NCBI GenBank assembly: GCA_030426805.1
Contig: JAUHXU010000001.1
Span: 163,501 to 227,500 of the forward strand
Direction of reading: 5' to 3'
DNA length: 64,000 nucleotides
Source: a bacterium
GTDB lineage: Bacteria; Planctomycetota; JAFGQW01
Positions 29,331 to 44,224 of this stretch are shown here, piece by piece (positions within the stretch are counted from its first letter, which is position 1; each line of letters begins with the position of its first letter). The notes under the pieces were generated by a model that was not told the origin of the DNA, searched no databases, and was given only the letters and a program-made list of their open reading frames with translations. The position numbers and the translations under genes are program-made.

Positions 29331-29397
29331 ACATGGTCATTATCGGCCACAATGGTTCAAAAATCAACCACAGTATCAATGATTCACGTTTGAATCA
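29323..29397 (-). promoter_or_regulatory. operator-like palindromes upstream of hipBA
   Basis: An AT-rich island in GC-rich DNA holds several inverted repeats. TGAACCAT (29323-29330) and ATGGTTCA (29352-29359) are one pair, ACCAT/ATGGT with a 2-base spacer (29326-29337) another, and TGATTCA/TGAATCA with a 4-base spacer (29380-29397) a third. Such repeats are expected for binding of the HipB dimer across the promoter. The first half-site overlaps the hipB start codon. Confidence 0.6.
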
Positions 29398-29454
29398 CTA
29401 CGCCAGGATTTCCAGACTGCGGCTCTCCAGGGGATCACTATTTCGGTACATGGC

Positions 29455-29484
29455 GCGGGGCGCGCCGCGAACGGCGCGCCCCGC
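29455..29484 (-). terminator. 13-base-pair hairpin ending the rpoBC transcript
   Basis: Arms GCGGGGCGCGCCG and CGGCGCGCCCCGC are perfectly complementary around TTCG on the minus strand. It starts 18 bases after the rpoC stop. There is no T-run, but the stem is exceptionally stable and is the obvious transcript boundary before hipBA. Confidence 0.65.
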
Positions 29485-29502
29485 TGAACCGAGCCGGCGG
29501 AC

Positions 29503-33663
<4,161 letters not shown>

Positions 33664-33758
33664 CCGGCTAACCCTCTGTATTCACTGCGCTGTCGCGCGT
33701 TGTTCTCGAATCGTCCCGAACGGCCGGGCGTCGGCCCGGCCGTCCCTTCCGGCGAGTC

Positions 33759-36700
33759 CTACTCGCCGCCGGCCATCGCGGCCGGTGGGGGCGTCGCGCC
33801 GCCTTCGGGGCTGCTCGGCGTGCCGGCGCCGAGTTGCTCGGCCGCGGAACGCCGCTTGTGCAGCTCCATGTTGAGCGCCAGGCCGCGGATCTCGTTCGTG
33901 AGCACGTCGAAGCTCACCGGAGTGCCCGGCTCGAGGACGTTCTCGCCCTTGACCATCGACTCGTAGATCTTCGTGCGCCCGTCGACGTCGTCGGACTTGA
34001 CGGTGAGCAACTCCTGCAGGATGTTCGCCGCGCCATACGCCTCGAGCGCCCAGACCTCCATCTCGCCGAAGCGCTGGCCGCCGAAGCGCGCCTTGCCACC
34101 CAACGGCTGCTGGGTGATCAGCGAGTAGGGCCCCGTCGCCCGCGCGTGGATCTTGTCGTCCACGAGGTGGTGCAGCTTCAGGATATACATGTAGCCGACG
34201 GTGACCCGCTCGCAGAGCGGCTCGCCGGAGCGACCGTCGTAGAGCGTGACCTTGCCGTCCTTGTCGCACCCCGCCTCGGTGAGCGCGGTCTCGATCTCCT
34301 GCTCGCGGCAGCCGTCGAACACCGGCGTCACCGCGGTGAACCCGAGCGCCTTCGCGGCGCGACCGAGGTGCACCTCGAGGATCTGCCCGACGTTCATGCG
34401 GCTCGGCACGCCCAGCGGGTTCAGCACCATCTCGATCGGGGTGCCGTCCGCCATGAAGGGCATGTCCTCCTCGGGGAGGATCTTCGCGATCACGCCCTTG
34501 TTGCCGTGGCGACCGGCGATCTTGTCACCGACGCTCATCACGCGCTTGGTCGCGATGTAGACCTTGACCATCTCGAGGACGCCGGTCGGCAGCTCGTCAC
34601 CGCGCGAGAGGCGGTTGACGACCTTGTTCTTCTCGCACTCCTCGTCCTCGATCTGGTCGAGCACGTCCTTGATGCGGCGAAGCGCCTTCTCCTTGGTCTT
34701 CGGTCCGAGGTTGTAGACCTCCTTGTGACCCTTGATCGTCTCGGCGATGTTCTTGAGCGTTCGGTAGCCCATCTCCTCGTCGACCTTGAGCACGTGGCGC
34801 TCGTCGTCCTTGAGCTTCTTGCCGACGATCTCGTTGACCTCTTCGACGAGGTTTCCGATGTAGCGGCGGAAGTTCTCGATGAACGTCTTCTCGGCTTCCT
34901 TGATGTGGTTCAGGTTCGCCGTGCGCTCTTCCTCGGTGAGGTTCACCTTGCGGGAGAACTTCTCCGCCTTGATCACGACGCCTTCGACGCCCGGCGGGAC
35001 CTCGAGGCTGTCGTTCTTCACGTCCTCGCCGGCGCGGCCGAAGATCGCGTGGAGCAGCTTCTCCTCCGGGGTCAGCTCGCTCTTCGACTTCGGTGCGACC
35101 TTGCCGACGAGGATGTCGCCGTGGCCGACCTTCGTGCCGATGCGAACGATGCCGTACTCGTCGAGGTTGCGAAGCGCGCGCTCGCTGACGTTCGGGATGT
35201 CGCGGGTGAACTCTTCGCGGCCGAGCTTCGTCTCGCGAATCTCGATGTCGTACTCTTCGATGTGAACGCTCGTGTAGGTGTCCTCCTTCACGAGCTTCTC
35301 GTTGATGAGTACGGCGTCCTCGAAGTTGTAGCCCTCCCACGTCATGAACGCGACGAGCACGTTGCGGCCGAGCGCGAGGCGCCCGTGCTTGGTGGCCGCA
35401 CCGTCGGCGATCACCTGTCCGGCCTCGACCTCGTCGCCGACCGCGATGATCGGCTTCTGGTTCAGGCACGTGCGCTCGTTGAGGCCGACGAACTTCTGCA
35501 GCGGATAGCGCCGGTCACCGACCGTGATGTGCGTCGAGTCGGCCGACGTCACGGTGCCGGCCTCCTGCGCGACGACCACCATGCCGGAGTTGCGCGCGAC
35601 CTCGGACTCCATCCCGGTCGACACGACCGGCGGATCGGTCCGCAGCAGCGGCACGGCCTGGCGCTGCATGTTCGAGCCCATCAACGCACGGTTGGCGTCG
35701 TCGTGCTCGAGGAACGGAATCAGGCTCGCACTGACACCGACGAGTTGCTTCGGCGACACGTCGACGTAGGCGACGTCCTTGATCGGCACGTATTTGAAGT
35801 CGCCCTTCACGCGCGCGAGGATCCGGTCGTTGTCGCCCTGCAGCTTGCCCTTGTCGTCGAGCGGCGTGTCCGCCGGCGCGAGCACGGTCTCGTACTCCTC
35901 ATCGGCGCGAAGCGGCACGATCTCGTCGGTCACCTTGCCGTTCTTCACGCGACGATACGGCGTCGTCAGGAAGCCGTAGGCATCGGTGTCGGCAAAGATC
36001 GACAGACTCGCGATCAACCCGATGTTCGTTCCTTCCGGCGTTTCGATCGGGCAGATGCGACCGTAGTGCGAGATGTGAACGTCACGCACCTCGAAGCCGG
36101 CGCGCTTGCGGTTGAGACCGCCCGGGCCGAGCGCGGACAGGCGACGCTCGTGCGTGAGCTGCGCGAGCGGGTTGACCTGGTCGACGACCTGGCTCAGCTC
36201 GCCACGACCGAAGAAGTAGTCGACCGCGGACGAGATCGTCTTCGAGTTGATCAGCGAGCGCGGCGTGACCGTCTGCGGGTTCTCGATGTTCATCCGCTCC
36301 TGCACGGTGCGACGGAGCTTCAGGAATCCCTTGCGGAACTCGTCGCCCGCGAGCTCGGCGATCGTGCGGACGCGGCGGTTGCCCAAGTGGTCGATGTCGT
36401 CGACTTCACCCTCGCCCCGACGCAGCGTCATGATGTAGCGCATCGAGTTGATGAAGTCGTCGGCCTGGAGCGTCATCTCGCTCTCGGCGATGTCCTGCCC
36501 GAACTTACGGTTCAGACGGAAACGGCCGACCTTGCCGAGGCGGTAGCGCGTCGGGTCGAAGAACTTCTCGTGGATCAGTTCCTTCGCCTTCTCGAGCTGC
36601 GGCGGGTTGCCCGGGCGCAGACGCGTGTAGATCTTGAGCAGCGCCTCCTGGTGGTTCTTCCACGGATCCTCGCGGATCGTGTTGAGCAGCAGCGTGTCCT

Positions 36701-37586
36701 CACGCGACGTGCCCTTGATCACCTCGATCTCCTTGAGATCGGTGTCGGCGATCGTGCGCGCCTGGTCGGCCGAGATCGGCTCGCCGCACGCGACGAGGAC
36801 TTCGCCCGTCTTCAGGTCGACGATGTCGCCGACCGCGAAGCGCCCTTCGACGTTCTTGACGAAGACACGCGACTTCACCTTCACCTTCTCGGTGTCGTGG
36901 AACAGGCGGATGATGTCCTCGTCGGTCGAGTGCTCCTCGCTCAGCGCGCGCAACAGGCTCGTCGCCGGAAACTTGCCCGACTGATCGATGCGCACGTGCA
37001 GCGAGTCCTTCTTGCCGACCGTCAGCTCGATCCAGCTTCCGCGCTCGGGGATGATCCAGCACGAGTGGATCTTCTTGTCGGCCGCGCCGTGCTCGACCGA
37101 GAAGTCGACACCGGGGGAACGGTGCAGCTGGCTGACGATCACGCGCTCGGCGCCGTTGATGATGAACTCACCACCGCCGATCATGATCGGGATCTCGCCG
37201 AGGTAGACGTCCTCCTCGACCGGCTCCGGCTTCTCGAGGCGGACGCGGATCTTGAACGGTGCGCCGTAGGTCAGGCGCAGCATCTTGCACTCTTCGGGCG
37301 TGTAGCGCGGGCGACCGAGCTCGTAGCCGATGTATTGCAACTCCATCGACTTGTCGTAGCTGACGATCGGGTAGACCTCGTTGATGATCGCCTCGAGGCC
37401 GGCACCGCTCCGCTCGGTGAACGGAACTTCGGCCTGCAGGAACGCGCGATACGACTTGGTCTGCAGGTCGACGAGATTCGGGATCCGCTGGATCTCCGGA
37501 ATCTTGCCGTAGTAGCGGAACTCGGTTCCGTTCGTGGCCGCACCATTGGCCTGGCCGTTGGACGTGCCGTTGGATGTGGACGCCAT
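33759..37586 (-). CDS. rpoB: RNA polymerase beta subunit
   Basis: 1275 residues from the ATG at 37586, chosen because AGGGAG lies about 10 bases upstream; an alternative ATG at 37613 would add nine residues. The N-terminus is a Ser/Asn/Gly-rich tail before [19 protein letters not shown]. The rifampicin region ([20 protein letters not shown] and [20 protein letters not shown]) carries Val-Asp-Gln-Val-Asn, near the common wild type. The C-terminal clamp region ([20 protein letters not shown]) is normal. Insertions typical of proteobacterial beta subunits are short. Confidence 0.98.
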   Translation of the reverse strand: MASTSNGTSNGQANGAATNGTEFRYYGKIPEIQRIPNLVDLQTKSYRAFLQAEVPFTERSGAGLEAIINEVYPIVSYDKSMELQYIGYELGRPRYTPEECKMLRLTYGAPFKIRVRLEKPEPVEEDVYLGEIPIMIGGGEFIINGAERVIVSQLHRSPGVDFSVEHGAADKKIHSCWIIPERGSWIELTVGKKDSLHVRIDQSGKFPATSLLRALSEEHSTDEDIIRLFHDTEKVKVKSRVFVKNVEGRFAVGDIVDLKTGEVLVACGEPISADQARTIADTDLKEIEVIKGTSREDTLLLNTIREDPWKNHQEALLKIYTRLRPGNPPQLEKAKELIHEKFFDPTRYRLGKVGRFRLNRKFGQDIAESEMTLQADDFINSMRYIMTLRRGEGEVDDIDHLGNRRVRTIAELAGDEFRKGFLKLRRTVQERMNIENPQTVTPRSLINSKTISSAVDYFFGRGELSQVVDQVNPLAQLTHERRLSALGPGGLNRKRAGFEVRDVHISHYGRICPIETPEGTNIGLIASLSIFADTDAYGFLTTPYRRVKNGKVTDEIVPLRADEEYETVLAPADTPLDDKGKLQGDNDRILARVKGDFKYVPIKDVAYVDVSPKQLVGVSASLIPFLEHDDANRALMGSNMQRQAVPLLRTDPPVVSTGMESEVARNSGMVVVAQEAGTVTSADSTHITVGDRRYPLQKFVGLNERTCLNQKPIIAVGDEVEAGQVIADGAATKHGRLALGRNVLVAFMTWEGYNFEDAVLINEKLVKEDTYTSVHIEEYDIEIRETKLGREEFTRDIPNVSERALRNLDEYGIVRIGTKVGHGDILVGKVAPKSKSELTPEEKLLHAIFGRAGEDVKNDSLEVPPGVEGVVIKAEKFSRKVNLTEEERTANLNHIKEAEKTFIENFRRYIGNLVEEVNEIVGKKLKDDERHVLKVDEEMGYRTLKNIAETIKGHKEVYNLGPKTKEKALRRIKDVLDQIEDEECEKNKVVNRLSRGDELPTGVLEMVKVYIATKRVMSVGDKIAGRHGNKGVIAKILPEEDMPFMADGTPIEMVLNPLGVPSRMNVGQILEVHLGRAAKALGFTAVTPVFDGCREQEIETALTEAGCDKDGKVTLYDGRSGEPLCERVTVGYMYILKLHHLVDDKIHARATGPYSLITQQPLGGKARFGGQRFGEMEVWALEAYGAANILQELLTVKSDDVDGRTKIYESMVKGENVLEPGTPVSFDVLTNEIRGLALNMELHKRRSAAEQLGAGTPSSPEGGATPPPAAMAGGE

Positions 37587-38022
37587 ACGTAGATCGCTCC
37601 CTACCGGGTCCATCGCGCCGCGATGAACCGCGAATCCCCGCGCATCGACCGCCGTCGATCCGCGAGTCTCTCGATCGTCCTTCCGAAAGCGAGTGGGTTA
37701 CGGGCATTCCCACGCGCCGCCGTCCGGGCGACCGAACCAAACGCCTTCGATCCACGCGACATCCCACGGGCCGGTCCGCGCGGCCCGAGCACCTCCGCAT
37801 CCCGCGGGGTCGTGTCGATCGATCGACGTCGGTGTTTGTTGTTCCTGCTGTGGAGTGTGCGCCGGTCAGCAGCCGACGCCACCGTGTGGATGCCGCCGAT
37901 ACCGGGCGGGTCCGTACACGGCGAAGACCACGCCCTCTCTCGCGTCGGGCGAGAGCGGGTGTGGTCGGCGTGCGCGACGGCGAACGGGCACGGTGTGCCC
38001 GCCCGCCTCGCGAGCGGAGTCG
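37587..38022 (-). other. 436-base rplL-rpoB gap
   Basis: No gene on either strand. It corresponds to the E. coli region that holds the attenuator and RNase III site between rplL and rpoB. Its main feature is the large hairpin at 37926-37966. A palindromic TCGATCGATCGA-type stretch lies near 37815. I see no clear internal sigma-70 promoter. Confidence 0.45.
37926..37966 (-). promoter_or_regulatory. large hairpin between rplL and rpoB (attenuator or RNase III site)
   Basis: Two 18-base arms (37926-37943 and 37949-37966) pair at 16 positions around a 5-base loop. With internal mismatches and no T-run it resembles an RNase III processing helix more than a simple terminator. It sits 57 bases after rplL, in the position where E. 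coli uncouples polymerase from ribosomal protein synthesis. Confidence 0.6.
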
Positions 38023-38430
38023 CTACTTGATCGCGACGGTCGCTCCAGCTTCCTCGAGCTCGGCCTTGAGCTTCTCGGCCTCGTCCTTGTCGACGCCTTC
38101 CTTCAGCGGCTTCGGGCAGTTGTCGACCAACTCCTTCGCCTCCTTCAGGCCCAGGCTCGTGTGCGCGCGGACGACCTTGATCACCTGGATCTTCTTGTCG
38201 CCGGCGCCCTCGATGACGACGTCGAAGCTGGTCTTCTCCTCGGCGGCCTCGCCGCCGCCGCCACCCGGCGCCGCGACGGCGACCGCTGCCGGCGCTGCGG
38301 CGCTGACGCCCCAACGCTCTTCCAGCGCCTTGACCAGCTTGGCAGCGCTGCCGAGGGTCAAGCCGTCGAGCTTCGAGAAGATGTCTTCGAGTTCGGGCTC
38401 GAGGTCGATTTTGGTCGCTTCGTCAGACAT
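38023..38430 (-). CDS. rplL: 50S ribosomal protein L7/L12
   Basis: 135 residues. The N-terminal dimer helices contain [20 protein letters not shown]. The hinge is Ala/Gly-rich (about 45-65). The C-terminal domain [20 protein letters not shown] and [20 protein letters not shown] binds translation factors. Slightly longer than E. coli L12 because of the hinge. Confidence 0.97.
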   Translation of the reverse strand: MSDEATKIDLEPELEDIFSKLDGLTLGSAAKLVKALEERWGVSAAAPAAVAVAAPGGGGGEAAEEKTSFDVVIEGAGDKKIQVIKVVRAHTSLGLKEAKELVDNCPKPLKEGVDKDEAEKLKAELEEAGATVAIK

Positions 38431-38526
38431 GGTTGCCTCCAGTATTCCGGTCCTCCGAGCGCCTCGGGCGCATCGAAGGGCAATTCCTCAATTGATTCGA
38501 CTTTCCGACGGTTTCAAGCCCGGCGA

Positions 38527-39057
38527 CTACTCGCCGCCCTGCTCGACCCGCTGTTGCAGACAGCGCGCGAGTCCGGCGCCCAACCCGTTGAGGGAGGTCG
38601 CGAGGCCCCGCGCCGATCCGAGGATCGCGCTGCACGCCATCGCCCGGAGGTCGTTCTTGTCGGGCACGTTGGCGAGCGCCTCGGCGGCGGCACCCTCGAG
38701 TGCCTGACCCTCCGACAGCGCGGCCTTGACCGTGACCGGCAACGTCTTGTTCTGCTTGAGGTAGTTCTTGATCGTCTTGACCGTCGTGATTCCCTCGACG
38801 TCGTCGGGGGAATACGCGACGGCCGTCTGACCGACGAACAACTCGCGCACCGGCTCGAGCGGGCTCCCCTCGACCGCGTGGAACGCCAACCGGTTGCGGA
38901 CGACCCGCAGCCCGATGTTGTTCTCGCGCAGGTGCGAGCGGAAGTCCTGGATCTCGGCCACGTTCATCGCCGACGTGTCGAGCAGCACGCACGACTGCGA
39001 ACCGTCGAACGCGCGCTTGTACTCGTCCACCATCAGGCGTTTCAGCATCTTCGACAT
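38527..39057 (-). CDS. rplJ: 50S ribosomal protein L10
   Basis: 176 residues. The rRNA-binding domain includes GLRVVRNRLAFHAVEG and LFVGQTAVAYSPDD, and the C-terminal helix that carries L12 dimers is LNGLGAGLARCLQQRVEQGG. Only 11 bases separate it from rplA, so there is no room for a separate L10 leader of the kind seen in many bacteria. Confidence 0.95.
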   Translation of the reverse strand: MSKMLKRLMVDEYKRAFDGSQSCVLLDTSAMNVAEIQDFRSHLRENNIGLRVVRNRLAFHAVEGSPLEPVRELFVGQTAVAYSPDDVEGITTVKTIKNYLKQNKTLPVTVKAALSEGQALEGAAAEALANVPDKNDLRAMACSAILGSARGLATSLNGLGAGLARCLQQRVEQGGE

Positions 39058-39068
39058 CGGTGCACCTC

Positions 39069-39755
39069 CTACACGGTCACCTGGACGCGGATGCCCGGGC
39101 CCATCGACGTCGAGATCGACACGCCGCGGATGTAGTTGCCCTTGGCGGCCGGCGGCCTGAGCGCCTTGATGTGCTCGATGAACGCGTTGATGTTCTCGAC
39201 GAGTTGCCCCGCCTCGAACGACTTCTTGCCCATCGGTCCGTGGATGTTGCCACCGGAGTCGTTGCGGAACTCGATCTTACCGGCCGCGAACTCCTGCACT
39301 GCAGTCGCCACGTTCTCGGTGACCGTGCCCGCCTTCGGCGACGGCATCAGCCCCTTCGGGCCGAGCACTCGGCCGAGCTTGCCGACGAACCGCATCGCGC
39401 TCGGCGCCGCGATCGCGACGTCGAACTCGAACCAGCCGTCCTCGATCTTCTTCGCGAGATCGGCGCCGCCCGCTTCGACCGCGCCCGCGTCGAGCCCGGC
39501 CTTCGCCTGCTCGCCCTCCGCGAACACGATCACGCGCTTCGCCTTGCCGATCCCGTTCGGAAGCGCGATCGCGCCACGAACCAGTTGGTCGGTCTGCTTC
39601 GGGTCGATCCCGAGCCGAATCGCGCACTCGACGGTCTCGTCGAACTTCGCGCCGGGCATGTCCTTCAGGACACGCACCGCGTCGGTCAGTTCGTACCGCT
39701 CGTCCGCGTCGCGCGCCTTGAGCGCGGATTGGTAACGCTTGCTGCCCTTGCCCAT
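39069..39755 (-). CDS. rplA: 50S ribosomal protein L1
   Basis: 228 residues from the ATG at 39755. GSKRYQSALKARDADERYEL, LRLGID-type strand (AIRLGIDPKQTDQLVRGAI) and LGRVLGPKGLMPSPKAGTVT are conserved. It forms the mobile L1 stalk at the E site. The start overlaps the rplK stop by one base. Confidence 0.97.
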   Translation of the reverse strand: MGKGSKRYQSALKARDADERYELTDAVRVLKDMPGAKFDETVECAIRLGIDPKQTDQLVRGAIALPNGIGKAKRVIVFAEGEQAKAGLDAGAVEAGGADLAKKIEDGWFEFDVAIAAPSAMRFVGKLGRVLGPKGLMPSPKAGTVTENVATAVQEFAAGKIEFRNDSGGNIHGPMGKKSFEAGQLVENINAFIEHIKALRPPAAKGNYIRGVSISTSMGPGIRVQVTV

Positions 39756-40183
39756 CAGTCCACCACCTCGATCCCGCACGCCTTGGCGGTGCCTTCGATG
39801 ATGCGATCGGCGGCGTCGAGGCTCGCGGCGTTGAGATCCTTGATCTTCAACTCCGAGATCTCGCGCACCTGCGCTTTCGTCACCTTGCCGACGAAGCCCT
39901 CCTCGACGTGAGCCCCGACGCCCTTGGCGATCCCGGCTGCCTTCTTGAGCAGCACCGCCGCGGGCGGACTCTTCGTCACGAAGTCGAACGAGCGATCCTT
40001 GTAGACGCTGATGACGACCGGAATGGTCATCCCCTGCGCGTCCGCGGTCGCCGCGTTGAACTTCTGGATGAACTCGCCGATGTTGACGCCGTGCTGACCG
40101 AGCGCGGGTCCGACGGGCGGCGCGGGTGTCGCCTGTCCGCCCGGACACTGCAGCTTGATCTGCGCCGTCAGTTCCTTGGCCAT
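39755..40183 (-). CDS. rplK: 50S ribosomal protein L11
   Basis: 142 residues. [20 protein letters not shown] and [20 protein letters not shown] are diagnostic, with the C-terminal rRNA-binding [20 protein letters not shown]. It forms the GTPase-associated centre and senses uncharged tRNA with RelA. Confidence 0.98.
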   Translation of the reverse strand: MAKELTAQIKLQCPGGQATPAPPVGPALGQHGVNIGEFIQKFNAATADAQGMTIPVVISVYKDRSFDFVTKSPPAAVLLKKAAGIAKGVGAHVEEGFVGKVTKAQVREISELKIKDLNAASLDAADRIIEGTAKACGIEVVD

Positions 40184-40260
40184 CCGTTCTTCCTTTCTCT
40201 GGGTTCAAGCGCACGATCGTGTCTGCGTTCGCAGGTGACCGCGCTCCCCTGAGGGGTCCT

Positions 40261-40282
40261 GCGGCGCCGTCGCCGGCGCCGC
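40261..40282 (-). promoter_or_regulatory. hairpin between nusG and rplK
   Basis: GCGGCGCC and GGCGCCGC pair perfectly around a 6-base loop, just after the nusG stop. Two further small palindromes (CTGCG/CGCAG and CACGATCGTG) lie closer to rplK. It could be an attenuator or the boundary of the r-protein transcript. Confidence 0.4.
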
Positions 40283-40290
40283 CCGTGTCG

Positions 40291-40824
40291 CTATGTCTTC
40301 TCGACCTGCCAGTATTCGAGTTCGACCGGCGTGGAACGGCCGAAGATCGTCAACATCACCTTCACGATGCCCTTCGACGGGACGACCTCCTCGACGACGC
40401 CGTTGAAGTTCTCGAACGGGCCTTCCTTGACCTTGACGCCCTCGCCGATCTCGAAGTTGATCTTGAGCTTCGGCTTGTCGTCCTGGCGCTCCATGATCTC
40501 GAGGATCTTGTCGATCTCGCCGGCGTTCATCGCCGACGGGCGCCCGTGCGCGCCGATGAAATCGCCGATGCCGGGCGTCTCGCGGATCGCGAACCACGCT
40601 TCGTCGTGCGGGATCATCTCGACGAGGATGTAGCCCGGGTACATCTTGCGCTTCGAGACGCGGGTCTTGCCGCCCTTCATCTCGCTGACGCGCTCCGCCG
40701 GCACCAGGACGCGCGAGATGTACTTGTCCATCCCGGTCATCTTGATGCGACGCTCGAGGTTCTCGCGGATCGTGTCCTCACGACCGCTCTGAACCCGGAC
40801 GACGTACCACTCTCTCTCAGCCAT
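40291..40824 (-). CDS. nusG: transcription antitermination factor NusG
   Basis: 177 residues from the ATG at 40824, which overlaps the secE stop by one base. The NGN domain (WYVVRVQSGREDTIRENLER, then RKMYPGYILVEM and PGIGDFIG) binds the polymerase clamp. The C-terminal KOW domain (GEGVKVKEGPFENFNGVVEE) joins Rho or S10. Standard length without insertions. Confidence 0.97.
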   Translation of the reverse strand: MAEREWYVVRVQSGREDTIRENLERRIKMTGMDKYISRVLVPAERVSEMKGGKTRVSKRKMYPGYILVEMIPHDEAWFAIRETPGIGDFIGAHGRPSAMNAGEIDKILEIMERQDDKPKLKINFEIGEGVKVKEGPFENFNGVVEEVVPSKGIVKVMLTIFGRSTPVELEYWQVEKT

Positions 40825-41270
40825 CACAGACCCAACACGAAGTCGACGATGTGGCGCAGCACGAAGTCGAAGATGAACAGGAGCAGCGCCATCAGAATCG
40901 TCGTGAAGATCACGACGATCGACGCGTTGACCGTCTCGTTCCACGACGGCCAGGTGACCTTCTGCAGCTCGGACTCGGTCTCGATCATCAAGTCCGCGTT
41001 CTTCGCCTTGTTCATGATCCCGGCCGTGACGAACACGAGCGCGAGGAACGTGGCGACGGCCGCGAGAAACGCGCCGTTGAGCGGCTGGTCGACGAGCGGC
41101 AGGCTGAGTCCGGCGATCGGTTTCGCCAGAGCCCCACCGAACGCACCCTTGGCGGTGTAGTAGAGGCCGACGCAGCCGAACAGGTAGAACGCCGCGAGCA
41201 GCGCCAGACCGGTCCCACGGACCGCCATCCCTTGTTCGGACTTGTAGGAGAACAACAGCTTCTTCAGCAT
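40824..41270 (-). CDS. secE: protein translocase subunit SecE, three-helix form
   Basis: 148 residues. Two hydrophobic helices (GLALLAAFYLFGCVGLYYTA and FLAAVATFLALVFVTAGIM) precede the conserved domain ESELQKVTWPSWNETVNAS followed by the essential helix IVVIFTTILMALLLFIFDFV. Many bacteria have only the last helix. It clamps SecY. Placed before nusG with a one-base overlap. rpmG, often upstream, is not present. Confidence 0.93.
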   Translation of the reverse strand: MLKKLLFSYKSEQGMAVRGTGLALLAAFYLFGCVGLYYTAKGAFGGALAKPIAGLSLPLVDQPLNGAFLAAVATFLALVFVTAGIMNKAKNADLMIETESELQKVTWPSWNETVNASIVVIFTTILMALLLFIFDFVLRHIVDFVLGL

Positions 41271-41432
41271 GACCCTATTTTCGTCGAGCGGCTCTTCGTC
41301 GAGCGATTGTCAGTGTTGTTGCCGAGCAGTGGATGTTGCTGACCGGTGGATTGCCGAGACGTCGCCTTCTGCGAGCAAATCCTCGCGACGCTCGGGCGTT
41401 GGCACCGGCGCACGCGAGGATGTCGCGAGAGA

Positions 41433-41458
41433 GGGTCGCCGACCGAAATCGGCGACCC
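41433..41458 (-). terminator. 10-base-pair hairpin after tuf
   Basis: GGGTCGCCGA pairs with TCGGCGACCC around a 6-base loop, about 15 bases past the tuf stop. No T-run on the minus strand. It may reduce read-through from tuf into secE-nusG or stabilise the tuf mRNA end. Confidence 0.45.
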
Positions 41459-41472
41459 GAGTTCGCACGTCG

Positions 41473-42690
<1,218 letters not shown>

Positions 42691-42856
42691 TCTTCCGCTG
42701 TCTCCATCAACTTCGTATGCGCCGGCGAGACGCCCGGCGCGGCCCACTCTCCTGCACGCGCCAGAGCGGCGTCGCGCGTTCGAGTTCGCGGTTCTGCTTC
42801 TTTTGAGTCTGTCGTATCCGCCGTCCGCCGTTCGACGGGCCGCGGCTTGGGTCGAG

Positions 42857-42931
<75 letters not shown>

Positions 42932-42952
42932 GATTGAACGTATCCTGTGCGA

Positions 42953-43008
42953 ATGCCGGGCACGCCCGGGTGTAGAACAAATGCCGGGCACGCCCGGGTG
43001 TCGAACAA
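42953..43008. repeat. two tandem 28-base repeats between tRNA-Gly and tRNA-Thr
   Basis: Units 42953-42980 and 42981-43008 abut exactly and differ at one base (A or C at unit position 22). Each contains CCGGGC/GCCCGG, a short hairpin when transcribed. They lie in the spacer that must be cut to release the two tRNAs. Confidence 0.75.
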
Positions 43009-43010
43009 GG

Positions 43011-43084
43011 TGGAGCGGGTGATGGGAATCGAACCCACACAACCAGCTTGGAAGGCTGGGGCTCTACCATTGAGCTACACCCGC
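43011..43084 (-). tRNA. glyT: tRNA-Gly (anticodon TCC)
   Basis: 74 bases with encoded CCA. The acceptor arms GCGGGTG and CACCCGC pair. The anticodon loop CTTCCAA reads TCC for GGA/GGG codons. The T-arm has GGTTCGATTCC. Positional counterpart of E. coli glyT. Confidence 0.95.
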
Positions 43085-43423
43085 GAGTTGCACCCGCCTG
43101 AACCCCGCACCGAACCGTCGCCACCCGCCCGGAGGCACCTCCCTACGGAACGACGGAAATCCGCTTCCGATCAGGAGTTGGGTGACGCAGCCGGCCGGGA
43201 CGAGCACATCCAGCGGCCTCCCCCGGTATGGACAGACGGGGTCTGGCAATACCGAAGGCTCGCAACCTTAGCGTCTCCGCGAGAGAAGACCAGCGAATTC
43301 ACCGCAGAACGGGATTCGGGGGGATGACGCTTCGGCTCGCCCCGGGCGGCCTCCCGCGCAGCCTCCGGACCACGCGCCCGACGACCGCCGGCACTCGGGC
43401 TCGAGCGCCTCGCTGCGGCGAAT

Positions 43424-43507
43424 CTGACCCATTTCGCGTCAGGATCGCCCCAGCGCCCACTCGCTGCATGCGATCCTGTCCCACTTCGCGTCAAATCCGC
43501 GCCAGCG
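43424..43507. repeat. imperfect 32-base direct repeat upstream of tRNA-Gly
   Basis: The two copies (43424-43455 and 43476-43507) agree at about 25 of 32 positions, sharing TTCGCGTCA and CCAGCG. The spacing is 52 bases start to start. Possibly paired regulator sites or a decayed duplication. Confidence 0.4.
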
Positions 43508-43533
43508 AGCCGGCCGCCCCCGTACAAAACGAT

Positions 43534-43561
43534 GCTCCGGTGCATCCGAGTGCACCGGAGC
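43534..43561 (-). terminator. intrinsic terminator after tRNA-Tyr
   Basis: GCTCCGGTGCA and TGCACCGGAGC form an 11-base-pair stem with a 6-base loop, followed on the minus strand by ATCGTTTTG. It is 13 bases beyond the tRNA-Tyr CCA end, so it should end the transcript that carries the upstream tRNAs. Confidence 0.7.
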
Positions 43562-43573
43562 TCACAAGCATGT

Positions 43574-43659
43574 TGGTGGGCCAGGGTGGATTCGAACCAC
43601 CGTAGGCTTACGCCGGCAGATTTACAGTCTGCTCCCATTGGCCGCTCGGGCACTGACCC
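43574..43659 (-). tRNA. tyrU: tRNA-Tyr (anticodon GTA)
   Basis: 86 bases with a long variable arm and encoded CCA. The acceptor arms GGGTCAG and CTGGCCC pair with one T-G wobble. The anticodon loop CTGTAAA reads GTA. The T-arm has GGTTCGAATCC. Positional counterpart of E. coli tyrU. Confidence 0.95.
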
Positions 43660-43723
43660 ACGGCAGCGTCGGGACGTTCGTCGCCGTCGCTGGGTTGTTC
43701 TCTAAACTGCCCGGCGGCCAACG

Positions 43724-44200
43724 TCAAGTCGAACGGGGTGGTGCCAACAGATCCTCGAGTTGGTGCGAATGCCGGATCACATGCATGACGGCATGCTCGA
43801 GCATTGCATCGACGCAGTAGCCCACGCCCCATCGCGACGGGTGCACGATGTGGAACGCGGGCTCGGGCACCGCTGCGAGCGGGTCCCGCCACGCATCGAC
43901 GACGACCGCCACCTCGTGGTCGACTCGCGCGTCCAACTCGTCGACCGACGCGAGTGGCGCCAGCGGGAGCGGTGGCAGGCTCAGGACCTCGCAACTCCAC
44001 GCCAGATAGCTGCGCGCGCAACCGAGCACGTGGTGCAGCAGGTGTGCCGGCGACCGATAGGCCTCGCCGGCGTCGCTCGGGAGCGCGAGACTGCGTGCGC
44101 TGGCCTGCTTCCACAACTCGACGAACGTTGAGAGGTGTCGCTCGTGGAGGCGCACGAGCCGCCCCGCACCCGGGTACTCGTATCGCGACGTGTCGGGCAT
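43724..44200 (-). CDS. DinB-like four-helix protein
   Basis: 158 residues from the ATG at 44200; the open frame continues upstream into the tRNA but those residues are tRNA-encoded. The sequence shows the DinB/YfiT layout of spaced histidines on helices: SPAHLLHHVLGCARSYLAW and DAMLEHAVMHVIRHSHQLED. Such proteins usually bind a metal, and some are thiol-dependent transferases. The substrate is unknown. It lies between tRNA-Thr(TGT) and tRNA-Tyr, splitting an otherwise conserved tRNA cluster. Confidence 0.7.
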   Translation of the reverse strand: MPDTSRYEYPGAGRLVRLHERHLSTFVELWKQASARSLALPSDAGEAYRSPAHLLHHVLGCARSYLAWSCEVLSLPPLPLAPLASVDELDARVDHEVAVVVDAWRDPLAAVPEPAFHIVHPSRWGVGYCVDAMLEHAVMHVIRHSHQLEDLLAPPRST

Positions 44201-44224
44201 GACGGATTCGGCCAGAGGGACGAT

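Larger units (their letters stand above)
43085..43573 (-). other. 489-base gap between tRNA-Tyr and tRNA-Gly
   Basis: No gene recognised on either strand. It contains a strong terminator just after tRNA-Tyr (listed) and an imperfect 32-base direct repeat at 43424-43455 and 43476-43507. Because the terminator should stop upstream transcription, a promoter for tRNA-Gly, tRNA-Thr and tuf is expected here, but no good -35/-10 pair is visible. Confidence 0.4.

Noticed and set aside
33834..37592. 1252-codon open frame antisense to rpoB
   Set aside because: Same reason: complement of a real, highly conserved gene.
41271..41472. tRNA-Trp or rpmG between tuf and secE
   Set aside because: Common in other bacteria, but neither a tRNA fold nor an L33-like ORF is present here.
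43085..43573. Possible extra tRNA or small gene in the tRNA-Tyr/tRNA-Gly gap
   Set aside because: No cloverleaf with a T-arm and acceptor could be built, and the open frames are low-quality shadows.
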